A stretch of DNA of 64,000 nucleotides from positions 66,931,247 through 66,995,246 of the forward strand of contig CM054135.1 of assembly GCA_028751875.1 (NCBI GenBank), in the 5' to 3' direction. This DNA is from Rapana venosa. Its lineage: Eukaryota; Mollusca; Gastropoda; Neogastropoda; Muricidae. Below, piece by piece: positions 22,950 to 34,699 of this stretch. Positions within the stretch are counted from its first letter, which is position 1. Each line of letters begins with the position of its first letter. The notes under the pieces were generated by a model. It saw nothing but the letters and a program-made list of their open reading frames with translations, had not been told where the DNA came from and did no database searches. The position numbers were made by a program, and so were the translations under genes.

Positions 22950-23700
22950 TTAGAAAAAAAGAGATTTCCTAAATGCCCCTGAGCGAAAATCTACTATAGA
23001 TAAATATTTTTACGTGTTACACTTGCTCTCTTGTGACTTACACCGTTCCACACTATGTGTATTATATATCAAACATAAAAGATGATTATTAGTATTATAT
23101 TTTAATGATATTTGAAATCTTTTGATTTAAAAATCTTTTGAAATTCCCAGGTGGCTATGATTATGCTGTCATACTTTCATGTTTTACTCTGCACTTTTGT
23201 GCTTAAGAATGTTCATGTTTGTATACTAATCATTACTTGTGGATGTAGAATTATTATCGTTAAATATCTATATTTGAGACCCCATGTCTTCATTACCGAC
23301 AGGAAAAAACAGCGTAACAAAAATGGCAGTCATATCATAACATCAACAGTAATAAAGCCTTTAACAACAGCTTTACTGTCACCTAATGATCAAGAGGTAG
23401 CGTGACATTGGTGAAGAATTTCGTCACCTTTTACTTTTGCAATGACAGTTGTAAAAAGAATAAAAACTGTCACAAAAATATAACGGGAAAATGTCCAAAC
23501 ACTTTGAAATATTAAAAAACCCCTCCTTTCCTCAAAAACAGAAAGACTTAAAATATTGTTCAGCTGATTTCTGCTATTAAGAAGAAAACGTCTTACAAAA
23601 AATGTTCAAGGAATTTAAGACAAAAAAGAAGATGATTAACCATTTTGTCCCATAATATTTTTTTTAAAAATACAGCAGCTGAATGGTGCATGTTAAGTAA
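22950..23700. other. No gene recognised
   Basis: AT-rich, with an open frame of 84 codons at 23,151-23,405 that has no recognisable motif. Confidence 0.5.
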
Positions 23701-23719
23701 AACTGATCAGCTATAATTT

Positions 23720-23795
23720 GGGTTTCTTTTTATTTTATTTTTATTATTCTTTTATTTTTATTTTATTCTTTTATATCGAGGATAATGGATTGTAT
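23720..23795 (-). mobile_element. Type A SINE 3' end remnant
   Basis: T/A-rich pentamers followed by 'TTTTATATCGAGGATAATGG', as at the minus-strand 3' end of the 63,207 copy. Only the tail remains. Confidence 0.5.
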
Positions 23796-23989
23796 GTAAT
23801 GATCTATGTCTCGTAAGGAAGAACAAGAAGTAAAAGACCTCGATTTTGATTTTTTTTTATAAGAGCAGACTCATGCTTTATTGAAAATCGGAAGGCATGG
23901 GTTCGAGTGTCTGCCATACTGATTGCATTGTGGGATTGTTCCCTTTAAGGTTGGCATTGGACGACATCCCTCATTCAGACACACGCCTT

Positions 23990-24240
23990 AACGCCTATGT
24001 TTAACAACCCATCCATCTGTTTGTGGACGAGTAGGCCACGTATGGCTGGTGGTTTATTCATGTCCAGCATGCAGTTTACGATCTTAGAGAGTGAAGGGCT
24101 CCGCCAGGTTCATTTTTGTTCGAGACACAATGCCTGAAAGGAATTAAGAGGAGAGGTCAGCTATCAGGAATGTCAACAATGTCATCAGGGCTAGGCCTGA
24201 CCAATAATTGAAGGCTGTCGCGGCTGGTTTCATTTAAAAA
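23990..24240 (+). repeat. Unclassified dispersed repeat, family D (partial)
   Basis: Diverged match to 2,245-2,400 in the same orientation (GTAGGCC, CCAGCATG, GGGCTCCGC, then GAGACACAATGCCTG against TGAGATGTACTGCCTG). Confidence 0.5.
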
Positions 24241-24579
24241 GAAAGGTAAGACAGGCTGTAGGAGGCATAAAGCAAATGCATGTTATTTAAAATGGATCAA
24301 ATATGAATGGTCAGGATGCACGAGTGTTGGTTCTAACGAAGCATCAGTTTTTAATCTCTGTACTGTCTTGTTGACCAGAGTATAATGGTGCTTTCTTTTC
24401 TTTCACCAACATTAGCTTAATTCGCTGTAAGACTTACTTAACTTTAAAGATAGATCAGAATTTAATACTGTGTTAAAACTTTTGAAATAAGTTTTCTTAA
24501 GAAAAGAAAGAAAAACTTAACTCAATGCGGATCTGAGCGCATGAAGACAAAACTAGCACCAGTAAGTCTGGGCATGGCG

Positions 24580-24690
24580 TCAGTGTAGTCCATTTATAGT
24601 AACAAGGGAGAGAAGTAGGGTGGATAAAATACTAACTGAGCAGACGTGGGGTCTGATATCAGTTGAGTTCATGACCATCAAGTTAAATGG
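24580..24690 (+). repeat. Short dispersed repeat matching 15,515-15,615
   Basis: Shared core TCCATTTATAGTAACAAGGG. The flanks diverge quickly. Confidence 0.55.
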
Positions 24691-25039
24691 AACTTGGCGA
24701 TACACGTCTGCACTTTTGCCATTTTTGTCCAAAACCTTGAAATACTTTTTTTTTTTTTTTTACATTTTAGTAATGAGATTATAGATCACATTGCCTTTCT
24801 GTATTTCAAGAAGCAAAGACAAAACCACAAAAAACGCAAAACAAAACAAATAAAGCGATGTCAATGGAAAAGAGAGGAGAACAAGAAAACATGAAGAACA
24901 GAAAAGGAAAAGGAAAGAACAGCAGCAGGAAGAAGGAAGAATAAGAACAAGTATAGACAGGAGTAAGAAGGAAGAAGAGAAGAATTCGAAGAAGAAAAGA
25001 AGAATTTGAAGAAGAAAAAGAAGTAAGAAGAAAATATGC

Positions 25040-25044
25040 GAGAG

Positions 25045-25090
<46 letters not shown>

Positions 25091-25163
25091 AGACTTCAAA
25101 TGATGTTTTCAGTTAAGCCATATCATGTACTGATTCTTGTCCATTTATTGCCTTATTGTTGTT

Positions 25164-25217
<54 letters not shown>
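25040..25217. repeat. (GA)n and (ATC)n microsatellites
   Basis: A GA run at 25,040-25,087 and an ATC run of about 18 units at 25,165-25,217, separated by unremarkable sequence. Confidence 0.95.
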
Positions 25218-25221
<4 letters not shown>

Positions 25222-25395
25222 TTATTACGAGGATGGTGATCGTTATTGTTGTTGTTATTGTTGATGTTAAAAATTCCTTGATTGGGTCACTGGATAGAAA
25301 CAAAGAGAATATTCGTCATGTCAATATATAAGAGAAATTGGACGAACGTACGGAAGACTCCTAGATAAAGTGACAAAGAGACCCGTGCCTAGAAC

Positions 25396-25427
25396 ACCCC
25401 CTCCACCCCCACCCCCCCCCCCCCCCA
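25396..25427. repeat. C-rich tract
   Basis: Runs of C broken by A. The minus strand is G-rich and could form a quadruplex. Confidence 0.85.
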
Positions 25428-25544
25428 CCCGGCTCATAGCAAACAGCACCCATTGCATAGCACCACAGCACTATACCCTGATTACGCAAAGCAGTAACAG
25501 CCAGGACAGCCAGGTACTCTAGAGCCATGACCTCAGGTGGAATA

Positions 25545-25620
25545 TTCGAATAAAATCCATGGCCAAAATGGCCAAAATCCATGACCCAAAATGGCCCAAA
25601 TGGCCCAACATGGCCAGACA
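25545..25620. repeat. Degenerate (ATGGCCAAA)n tandem repeat
   Basis: ATGGCC/ATGGCCC motifs spaced about 9-14 bases apart. Probably a decayed minisatellite. Confidence 0.7.
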
Positions 25621-26199
25621 TATATCAATATGGACAGACAGGAGTTTACATACTGGAGAGAAGGCTACATTGATCATAACGTAATGAATGTCACAATACC
25701 AATACAATTTCTTTATTGTCTTCATGGACCAAGAAATTCATAACACAATGGATGATGATTGTTTGGCCCGTTGGCTGGCTGGTTGGCTGGATGGCTGGCA
25801 AGCTGGAATTGTCAGAAGAATGAACAAAGGAAACAAAATGAACAGAAGAAACATCATCGTAGCAAAATTATTAAATGGAGAGAAGGCTAGGGGGGGAAAA
25901 AAGAGAAATACACGGTAGTTACATTGTTGGTTTTTTCTCATCCTTTGTTATTCATCACACGGAATGAAGTCCTTTTGCCTTCTTTTGTATTTCTCTCTAT
26001 CTTTTTTTCTTTTCTTTTTTATTTTTTTTTGCTTTTGCTAATTCGCTCTCTCTTTTTTATTGTCTTTCTTTTTCTGTCTCTCTTTCTTCTTGTTATTATT
26101 TTTTGTTTACCCTCTTCACGTTCCTAACCCTATTATTTGTCTGGGGTCTCAAATGTGTCTGCGGGTCTTCTGTCTGTCTGTCTTCTTCTCTGTCTGTCT

Positions 26200-26213
26200 G
26201 TCTCTCTCTCTCG

Positions 26214-26270
<57 letters not shown>

Positions 26271-26281
26271 CGCGTGTGTGC
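26200..26281. repeat. (CT)n-(GC)n-(GT)n compound microsatellite
   Basis: A CT run to about 26,254, a 20-bp perfect CG alternation, then GT. The CG alternation is strongly Z-DNA prone. Confidence 0.96.
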
Positions 26282-26434
26282 TCTCTCTGCCTCCAAATAT
26301 TAATTACTTCTTCGACACGTGATCCTGTTTTTTATGTCACGACATGGAGACTGAGTCACACAGAACACAGTTTTTGTTCTTGCACCTCTCAAGGTCTGAC
26401 TGGTGCGCTCGCTTATGTGTATGCGTGCTTGCGC

Positions 26435-26491
26435 ACATGTGCGCGCGCGTGCGTGTGTGTATGCGTTAGTGCGTGTGTGTGTGTGTGGTGT

Positions 26492-26558
<67 letters not shown>
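26435..26558. repeat. (GT)n-(GA)n compound microsatellite
   Basis: Interrupted GT/GC repeats to 26,521 and then GA to 26,556. Confidence 0.96.
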
Positions 26559-26559
<1 letters not shown>

Positions 26560-26854
26560 ACACACACAAAACAGAGAGAGAACAAACGGAGGGACAGACA
26601 GACAAAGAGAAAGACATAGAGAATAATTGCGTGAAAAAAAACAGACAGACAGAGGAGTAGACTGACATGTGACTTACAAAAATACAGACAGGTAGCTTGA
26701 GAGACAGGTATAAATACAAAAAAATAGACAGAAACAGGGTGACAGAAAACAGAAGAAGAATATTAAACGAGAGAGAGAGAGACAGAGAGAGAGAGGACTA
26801 AAGCATAAAATAAAATAAAAGAACAGATTGGCAGAGAAGAGAGAGGGTAAATCA

Positions 26855-27024
26855 ACACACACACACACACACACACACACAGCACGCACGCACGCACGCA
26901 CGCACGCACGCCGCACGCACGCACGCACGCACGACACGCACGCACGCACGCACGCAACGCACGCAACTACAGCACAAGCACGCACGCACGCACGCACGAA
27001 CGCACGCACGCACGCACGCAAACA

Positions 27025-27080
<56 letters not shown>

Positions 27081-27087
27081 CACACAC
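26855..27087. repeat. (CA)n-(GCAC)n-(CA)n array
   Basis: About 185 bp of GCAC tetramers (26,883-27,068) with phase breaks, flanked on both sides by CA runs. This is the longest tetramer array of its type in the window. Confidence 0.97.
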
Positions 27088-27479
27088 GTACACCTTATGT
27101 TTGCATATGTACGTACGCTTGCTCAGAGACACATTGACAGACAGATCGACAGACACAGACAGCCAGAACACGCAGACAAATAGAAAGACAGGTACTCAGA
27201 CTCACAGACAGGCACAGACAGGTGGATAAATCAAAAAGCCCAGAAAAGTAGGCACAGGATGGGGTTAAAATACTTATATTAATTAATACATAAATGCCTA
27301 AACTATGCAGCAACTAATGTGCACTTATATATATATATTACTCTTTGGCTTATTTTATGAAATAGGATCCAAGAAACGGATTTGCTAACAAATCCTTCAT
27401 ATTTAGGTTTAAACGTTGTTTATTCAATACACATACATCATAAGTAGACAGCATGACAACAGGAAAAGCATCAAGCTAC

Positions 27480-27917
27480 AGCTTATTTTAAGCCCCACCA
27501 GCTTTCGACCTAGCCTCTGCTGCAGATACCTTGTCCTTACGAATACCTAGATTCAACCAATCCTCCATCGGCCGTCGCTCTTTCTCTATTTCTGGTCCAT
27601 CGATTTGGAATGACCTCCCCCTCTCTCTCCGCCAAAAGCCTTCTTATGACACCTTTAAATCCAGTCTCAAGACATATTTTATTTCAAACCTAAGATTTTC
27701 CTCTCCTGCTTCATCTCATAGTTTTTCCCTGCCTTCAACAGCCAATATTATATTGCCCTGCCAGGGTGTGTGACCTGTGTGTGTGTGTGTTTGTGCGTGC
27801 GTGCACATTTGGACTTGATGGAACTATTAGTTATTACTGGTTGTATGACTGTGTAAGACTGAGTTGAGTGCAAGCGCTTTGATTTGTCTCTGCAAGATAT
27901 AGCGCTATATAAATTCC

Positions 27918-27948
<31 letters not shown>

Positions 27949-27950
27949 TT
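27480..27950 (+). pseudogene. CR1/L2-type LINE, C-terminal end and 3' UTR
   Basis: The frame from 27,531 reads RIPRFNQS, then RRSFSISGPSIWNDLPLSLR and FKSSLKTYF. This matches the well-known C-terminal block of CR1/L2-like reverse transcriptase proteins (x-FS-x-x-GP-x-W-N-x-LP). The 3' UTR follows to the terminal sequence AGCGCTTTGATTTGTCTCTG ... TATAGCGCTATATAAATTCC and about eight ATT units ending near 27,950. Everything upstream is missing, so this is a 5'-truncated dead copy. It shares 3' end and protein with 58,230-59,340. Confidence 0.85.
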
Positions 27951-28250
27951 AGCCTATTCTATCCAGAGTCCCCTCTATACACTATTACCATGGTCTTTTT
28001 TTCTTTTCCAGACAGAAGCCATGTATGTTGGAAAACTTTGAGAAATTACGTCTGTGCTGCACAATGTGACGGAAAAAGCAAGTGGTACATTGGCACCTTG
28101 TCTGTGTTCTGTTTTCCAGGAGAGGTGAAGAATGGGAGTGAGGGTGAACATGGGAAGACTTATTCATGCTTTTTGGTTGGTTGGACTTGATGCCAAATGG
28201 GGAAAGAAAGTAATGGTTATTGAACAAAACTGGAAAAAAGGCGCCAGTAT
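27950..28250 (+). other. Unassigned short open frame
   Basis: A 66-codon frame (27,990-28,190) has pyrimidine-rich 'TTTTTTTCTTTTCCAG' just after its start and 'TTCTGTTTTCCAG' inside. They resemble splice acceptors, but no exon pair or known domain was found. Confidence 0.25.
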
Positions 28251-28679
28251 TGTGTTGTGTGTGTGGTGTGTGTGTGTGTGTGTGTTGTGAGCGTGTTTGT
28301 ATGTGTTATAAGGAACATGATATTTGCTGAACATTGACGTCGTTATGTGCTAGCTCGAGTGTTTATACGTGAAAAGGGTTTCACAACAGCAGATTTTATA
28401 ATAATGAAAGTTTCATGAATAGAACTAAGTGTTGGTTATGTAGACGCACAAATGAAACGCTCAAAATCCTAATTGCACATGTGACAGACACGTGAAGAGA
28501 AAGATAAACAGAGCTTCACACACACAGTTTGTGTGGACATTTTGTGTGTGTATAATGTATATGGTAGAAGCAGATAGTAAGTGGTTTGGGGTAGTTGTTT
28601 TGTTAATAACTGTGATGGAGCTGATCCTGTTCTTTGTTAATTTACAACTATCTTACGTGGCATAGTTCCTACTATTTTT

Positions 28680-28825
28680 TCAAAAGCCAGTCTTACTTGA
28701 TTGCAAACAAAACTAATCACGTGTTTTCATGAGCCATCCTTTCTTAATAACACACAAAAGTAATTGCATGCTTTCATCAGGTATACTACATAATAACACA
28801 CAAAAAGTGATCACATGTTTTCATC
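28680..28825. repeat. Short tandem repeat of ~47 bp interrupted by a LINE
   Basis: Diverged units contain '(A)TAACACACAAAA-GT', 'AT(C/T)(A/G)C(A/G)TG' and 'TTTCATCAGG'. They lie at about 28,710-28,825 and continue at 30,303-30,350 after the inserted RTE-like element. Confidence 0.75.
28816..28825. repeat. Left target-site duplication of RTE-like LINE
   Basis: TGTTTTCATC, repeated exactly at 30,293-30,302. The right copy runs on into AGACAGG as the host repeat unit would (compare TTTCATCAGG at 28,775). Confidence 0.75.
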
Positions 28826-28840
28826 TTCTTCTTCTTCTTC
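28826..28840. repeat. (TTC)5, the 3' tail of the RTE-like LINE
   Basis: Reads (GAA)5 on the element's sense strand, ten bases after its stop codon. Short tandem tails of this kind are characteristic of RTE elements. Confidence 0.8.
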
Positions 28841-30292
28841 AAGTGTCCGGTCAGGTCCTGCAGACATCGACGATCATGGCTCTCCATTCTTCCCTGTTCT
28901 CGGTCCCTCTCATGAGCTCATTGTTGGTGCCCTCTTTATTCGTTGCGAATTTGTTTAAGCTGTCTGTGAATTTTGTGCGTTGTCTTCCTCTGCTCTTGTT
29001 TCCACAGATTTTGCCACTCCATAACAGTTTCTCTAGTCCGTCAGCCCTGATTATATGGCCGAAAAATTTGAGGTGTCTTTCTCTGATGGTGTTGAGAAGG
29101 GATCTCTTGTACCCAGCCATTTCCATTACTTCTGCATTAGTTTTTCTTTTTGTCCATGAGATTTTCATGATTCTCCGGATGAACCACATTTCCACTGCTT
29201 CTAGTCGCTGTTCTGTGTCCTTGGCTAGGGTCCAGCACTCACATCCGTACAGAAGAATGGACCATACGTATGCTCTCAAAACATGGATCTTTGTCTTAGG
29301 CTTATCTTACTGTTGGTAAAAATGCATTTCATGTTGTTAAAAGTTGCCTTAGATTGACCGATTCTCTTCTTGATTTTTGTGTCACACTTGCCGTCCGGGG
29401 TGATAGTGCAACCAAGGTATTTAAAGGTGTTTACTTGTCTGATTCTCTCTCCTTTACAGGCTATGTTGCATTGTGGTATAACAGCTTTTTTCGAGATCAC
29501 CATGCATTCTGTCTTCTTTGCATTGAGCTGTAATCCTTTCTTTTCGCTTTCGTCTGTTACTGTTGTTAAAATCTTTTGCAGTTTTTCTTCAGAGTCGGCG
29601 ATAAGGACTGTGTCATCTGCATATCTCAGGTTGTTGATGTTGTGGCCACCTACACTAATTCCCTCATGATTCTCAATATTTCGTAGAATTATTTCACTAT
29701 ATACATTAAATAAATCAGGCGAGAACACGCAGCCCTGCCTCACACCCCTGCAGATTGGTCTATATTGACTGATGTCATTGTCGACTCTAATGGCTGCCTC
29801 CTGTTCCCAATATATGTTTCTGAGGACTCGAAGATCTTTCCCGTCGATGTATAGCCCTGCCAGAATATCAAACAAGTCGGAGTGTCATACTTTGTCGAAC
29901 GCTTTTGAGTAGTCAATGAAGCAGAGGTACAGGTCTTTCTGGACCTCGATGGATCTTTCCATGAGAGTTTTCAATGCGAAGATCGCATTTCTGGTGCCTT
30001 TGTCTGCCATGAATCCAAATTGCGTTTCTGATACTTCTGGGAGTATTTTATTTCTCATTCTCTTCATGAGTATTCGTAAAAGAACTTTGGTGAGGTGACT
30101 CATCAGGCTGATTGTACGATGTTGGTCACATTCAGCTGTACCCAGTTTCTTAGGGATCGCAATGTAGATGGACTTCTTCATATCTGTCGGAATCTCTCCT
30201 CTGTCATATATATTGTTTAGTAGTTTTGTGACTGCCTTAATTCCCACTTCATCCAGGGCTGTTATCAATTCAGATGGTATATCATCAGGTCC
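28826..30292 (-). pseudogene. 5'-truncated RTE-like LINE (reverse transcriptase), dead
   Basis: The minus-strand translation starts at GPDDIPSE, then AIPKK, QFGF, FIDYSKAFDKV (30,301-29,888), RGVRQGCVFSP, LRYADDTVLIAD (YADD at 29,612-29,623), LNAKKTEC and KYLG. The C-terminal part ILLYGCECWTL, RIMKISW and KFFGHI ends with a stop at 28,851-28,853. This is the palm and thumb of a non-LTR RT; the endonuclease domain is absent. The C-terminus and very short 3' UTR followed by (GAA)5 fit RTE-type elements. Lesions are one in-frame TGA at 29,885-29,887, where relatives have Arg (a CGA to TGA change), and a one-base frameshift in a T run at about 29,280-29,284 (plus strand A run). It is otherwise open for about 480 codons, so the insertion is not ancient. 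Plus-strand open frames here are antisense shadows. Confidence 0.92.
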
Positions 30293-30302
30293 TGTTTTCA
30301 TC
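30293..30302. repeat. Right target-site duplication of RTE-like LINE
   Basis: Second exact copy of TGTTTTCATC. Its first bases abut the codons for the truncated RT start (GPDD). Confidence 0.75.
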
Positions 30303-30362
30303 AGACAGGCTAATTACGTGATAACACACAAAAGTCATCCTGTGTATAAGGTAGCCTTATCG

Positions 30363-30487
<125 letters not shown>

Positions 30488-30760
30488 TCATCACCATCAG
30501 TAATGAGAATGGCTAACAAAATCTTAAGCATAACTATTTAGCAAGAGGTAACCCAAAGCTAAATTCCAAGACCCGTCTCAAGGTTGCTGGTTCTGTTAAA
30601 GCTCTATTCAGTCATGGTTGCTAAATTCTGGAAGTTCATAACACAATGAGAGCCTTAAAATATAGGTACAGAACGTAAAGGAGGCCTGGAAAAGATGATG
30701 AGTAGAGATGAGACCGGGGAAAGCAAAACTGTAGGTTGCTGTTGTAGGCTAGTTCTTGGG

Positions 30761-31115
30761 GGGTTGGGATAGCCTGGTGGCTAGAGCATTCAGCGATGTA
30801 CGTTGCGCTTGCGATCTGACAGTATGGGTTCGAGCCCAGGGTTGAGCCACCACCGAGACGCCCTTTCAAGGGGATTTTTCCCATTGACCTAATAAGTGCC
30901 CAAAAGTTCTTTGGATAAGACTATAAACCGAGGTCCTGTGTGCGACGGCATACAGAATATCTTGCGCACACGTTAAAACTTGTTTCGCTTTTCGGAGTAT
31001 AGGCCATTTTGTGCCAGTAGAAACTTATGACATAATGGTACAAAACCACAAGCCCATAGGGACTGGATGTAAAAACGCATATGATTACCTATTCCATGAT
31101 CTTCTAAGTAAAAGA
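30761..31115 (+). mobile_element. Type A SINE, full length
   Basis: A box (GGGATAGCCTGGTGGCTAGAGC), a diverged anticodon region, B box (GGGTTCGAGCCC), then 'GAGCCACCACCGAGACGCCC'. The core reads TTTGGATAAGACTATAAACC and GAGGTCCTGTGTGCG, followed by CATACAGAATATCTTGCGCA, CACGTTAAA and TAGGCCATTTTGTGCC. The end is near CATATGATTACCTATTCCATG. Order and length match 63,207-63,570. Confidence 0.9.
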
Positions 31116-31119
31116 ACAG

Positions 31120-32130
31120 AGAACAATACAACAGTTGTAGGGTGTTCCATCAGCTTTAGACGCTTAGGGTCATCCAGATTATACACTCTGTCTGTTTGTC
31201 TTACCCATTATGCCTGGAATCACTCTGAGACTAATTCAAGTGCATGCTGGATGAGAAGTTTGCCTGTACGCCTGTTTTCAAATACCGCACCGAAAAGGCA
31301 CCCACACTCTGGCTTCGAAGGCTGGTTGTTATGGTAAGAGCTTGTCATGGATGAAGACATTCTCTACATATTATTTCATAGCATAACAACATTTGGATGT
31401 AAGCCTTCGTGCTTTGCTGACATGACATCAATAACTATCAAAGCTTCTGGAGCAGACCGGGTGTTAGATTGTTGAAGCGTTTTTCTGCTTTCTTTTCTCT
31501 CTCCATAAAACCAGAAAGGCGAAGTATCAACTCAAGCCAGGACTTCTACAAGAGTTCTCACCCAGGGGCCAAAACTCTGATCAGATCAAGAAAAACCAGT
31601 GCTCCATACTGCAAGGCACACTTAAAACTGTGATTCAAAAACAACAATCTTACGAAAGGATTTTTATTTTCTTCATTCAAACGAATCTTTGAAAATTTAT
31701 GTTCAAAATGACACAAAAAGCTAAAACTGGTTACGTGCACTCGTTTTCTCCCCAAACTATTAATTCGGTTCCAATCTTTCCTTTTCTCCCTTCTCTCTCG
31801 CTTCTTTTCTGGTCTTGTTTGTCCTTTTATGGGGGGTAAATTTTCATTTCGTTTATCTTTTCATTAATCTGGGGGTTTTTCTTCCCCTTATATCTAACAG
31901 AGCTCGTGTTGTCTGTGACTTGAAATCTCCCTGAAACCGATGATCCACTGGCAAAGCCGTTGTCTGAAGTCCAAGGTCACCCCGTTCTTTGAAGCTGCTG
32001 TTTTTAATGATCCACATCGCTCCAGAGAGACATAAACACAATTAAAGCGAGGGATGAAACAGGCGTGTAGGGAGTGCAGTTCATTGACGGGGGAGACAGA
32101 TGGGGACGAAGTGCACAGGTATCATTGAGC
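31120..32130. other. No gene recognised
   Basis: The only non-repeat frame of note (31,011-31,337) starts inside the SINE and carries no known motif. A G-rich tract lies at 32,131-32,158. Confidence 0.5.
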
Positions 32131-32274
32131 GGGGGGAAGGGGGGGGGGAGGGGGGGGCGGTTAAGATAAATGAAAAGAAGGAGTTGGGGAAGGGGGGTTG
32201 TGGAAGGACGAGGCTCATTACAACTATTTGTTGATTTCTCTTATTGTTTTTTTCTGTCTTTTTTCTGTGTTTCT

Positions 32275-32400
32275 GTCTGTCTGTCTGTCTTTTCTTTCTT
32301 TCTTTCTTTCTTCTTTCTTTCTTTCTTCTTTCTTTCTTTCTATCTGTCTGTCTGTCTTTCTGTCTTTCTTTCTTTTTCTTCTTCTTCTGCCATTCCTTTC
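32275..32400. repeat. (CTGT)n-(CTTT)n pyrimidine tract
   Basis: CTGT units pass into CTTT units, twice. The poly FLS/SFF open frames on this strand are compositional. Confidence 0.93.
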
Positions 32401-32604
32401 TTTTTTATTCTTTCCTTCTTTTATGTTTTTCTTTTTCAATCATCGATTCATCAATTATGAATAACTCATTCCTTTATTTATGCGCCGGTTTTTATGGTGT
32501 TTTTTTTTAAAAATTATTATTCCTCTTTCATACTTTTCTCCTTTTTTTGCTGTATTCCTTCTATGTCCTACTGACTGCCTTTTTTCATGTTTAAAAAAAG
32601 TTTT

Positions 32605-32635
32605 TCCTCTTTTTCTTTCTTTCTTTCTTTTCTGT

Positions 32636-32676
<41 letters not shown>

Positions 32677-32870
32677 TTTCTTTCGTTCTTACTTCCTTCC
32701 TTCTTTCCTTCCTTCCTTCCTTCATTCCTTTCTTTCTTTCTTCATTTCTTTTATTTTGTCTTTTGTTCTTTCTTTCTTTCGTTCTTTCTTTCTTTTTTCC
32801 TTCCTTTCTGTCTGTCTGTATGTCTTTCTCTATTTCTTTCTTTCTTTCTTCCTTTCTCCTGTCCTTCCTT
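32605..32870. repeat. (CTTT)n/(CCTT)n polypyrimidine tract
   Basis: About 265 bp of CTTT and CCTT units with few purines. It can form triplex (H-DNA). The long open frames come only from this composition. Confidence 0.95.
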
Positions 32871-33035
32871 TCTCTTTCAGCTTATTTATCTATGTACCAT
32901 TTTTCAAATCCATACAGATGAAAAATGAGACAATAATTTTGAGATGGGAAGCTTAATCATGTGTCTATGATGCCAACATTTAAAGACAACTTACATTAAG
33001 AGCTTACAATTTAAACCCTAACTTTTCGCCTTTCC

Positions 33036-33372
33036 GCTAGACCTTGAGTGGTGGTCTGGGTGTTAGTCTTTTGGATGAGACGGTAAACCGAAGTTCTGCG
33101 TGCAATACCCATTTAGTGCCCGTAAAAGAACCATCGGCAACAAGAGAGTTGTCCCTGCAGAATTCTGCGGGAAAAGCTATTGTCAAAGGGAACCAGTACA
33201 CATTGCACATATGGATAGGTAAAAGATATGGGATGCAGTGGTCTTGTAGCGAAACACTTTCCCCAGGGAGAGTAGCCCAAATTTCCCTGAAGATCATCTG
33301 CCGTGACAATACAACACAATACAATAACAATACAGTACAATACAAAACAGTACAATACAATGCAATGCATTA
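33036..33372 (+). mobile_element. Type B SINE, head missing, (ATACA)n tail
   Basis: Starts in the core at CTAGACCTTGAGTGGTGGTC, then TTTGGATGAGACGGTAAACC and CGGCAACAAGAGAGTTGTCC, and ends at CATCTGCCGTGAC. From there it has an ACAATAC-type tail instead of the LINE-like tail of the 18,487 copy. The tRNA head is absent or unrecognisable. Confidence 0.85.
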
Positions 33373-33552
33373 TATGACGCACATAAAACTTTCCCTTCAA
33401 TTTCAACAAATGCTTCCAGTCTTCTCCCCACCCCCAATTTCTCCTATTTTTCACATAAAACCGTTGATGTCAATCAAAAATTAGTAATAAAAATATGTAT
33501 AATTTATTCTCTAATGTACTTGATTTACTCGCAAAAGCAGACGCTTCTGTGT

Positions 33553-33554
<2 letters not shown>

Positions 33555-33613
<59 letters not shown>

Positions 33614-33640
33614 TGCGTGCGTGTGTGTGTCTGTCTGTCT
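33555..33640. repeat. (GT)n-(GCGT)n-(CTGT)n microsatellite
   Basis: Three related motifs in succession. Confidence 0.96.
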
Positions 33641-33796
33641 GTCTGACTGTATGTATATTATTGCTGTTATTGTTATTATTGTTGATGTTGTTGTTTGTCC
33701 TATCTGAAATGTACAGAAAGTAACTATTTTTTTGGTTCTTTTTTTTAAAGTGAGTTATTATTTCATCATATCCAAATGAGGTGACAAAATCAAGAT

Positions 33797-33930
<134 letters not shown>

Positions 33931-34043
33931 TTTATTTCATTCCTTGGTTCACACACGCGTGCACACACACACACACACACATTTGTTTGCACACACTATA
34001 CATATAATTATTTGGGCGCAAGCAAACGGAGAAAATAATTATG

Positions 34044-34049
<6 letters not shown>

Positions 34050-34101
<52 letters not shown>
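34050..34101. repeat. (GA)n microsatellite
   Basis: A pure 52-bp GA run. Confidence 0.97.
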
Positions 34102-34104
<3 letters not shown>

Positions 34105-34133
34105 TGACCCACCCCAGACAGATCAATTATTAG

Positions 34134-34210
34134 AGAATGCACTCAATTAGTATTGTTTTGATCAGGATGAAGATTTTCTGAGAATCATCACGCAAACTGC
34201 TAATACCTCC
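34134..34210 (+). repeat. Short direct repeat, copy 1
   Basis: TAGTATTGTTTTGATCAGGA with TTTTCTGAGAATCATCACGCAAA matches 37,925-37,980. Both copies follow a long GA run. Confidence 0.8.
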
Positions 34211-34699
34211 ACCCCCACCACTGCCCCCCAACAACAAATCCAGTCCAGCCAACAAAAAACTTACCCCCCCCCCTCCCTCCCCCTCCCCAAAGAAAAAAAT
34301 TAGGGAAAAAGAATGCAAATTGCCTGTGTTGGTCTTTTAAGCCATTATTATTCTTCCTTTTTGTGATACATGTAGTCTTCAGTTAAAAAAAGATAACTAA
34401 ATGAATTACCAATCTGTAAGTTTGATCCCCTTTGTGTTGTAATGTCACATTGAACATGAGATGGAGAACCAGGACAGTCGGAGTGAGGGATTAGGCGTGC
34501 GAGAGGGGAAGGGGCATAGGGGAGATATAAGGGTAAAGTTGTATCTTGTTTTCTGGTAACTCCCCCCCCCCCCCCCCACCAGCACTATAGATCCCTGAAA
34601 GCTGCACAGACGCACTCTGTGCTACATGTTCCCACTTCTGGAGGTCATGGACCAGGGATGGCACCAGTAAGGTAGCCGCATTCCAACTTTGGGGTTGAT

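Noticed and set aside
27990..28190. Host exon with splice-acceptor-like tracts
   Set aside because: Pyrimidine tracts followed by CAG are common in T-rich DNA. No matching donor, partner exon or known protein was found.
28729..29319. 196-codon plus-strand frame, and others at 29,370-29,669 and 30,168-30,503
   Set aside because: These are antisense shadows of the RTE-like reverse transcriptase on the minus strand.
32480..32956. Phe/Ser-rich membrane-like protein
   Set aside because: The hydrophobic residues come from (CTTT)n and (CCTT)n repeats.
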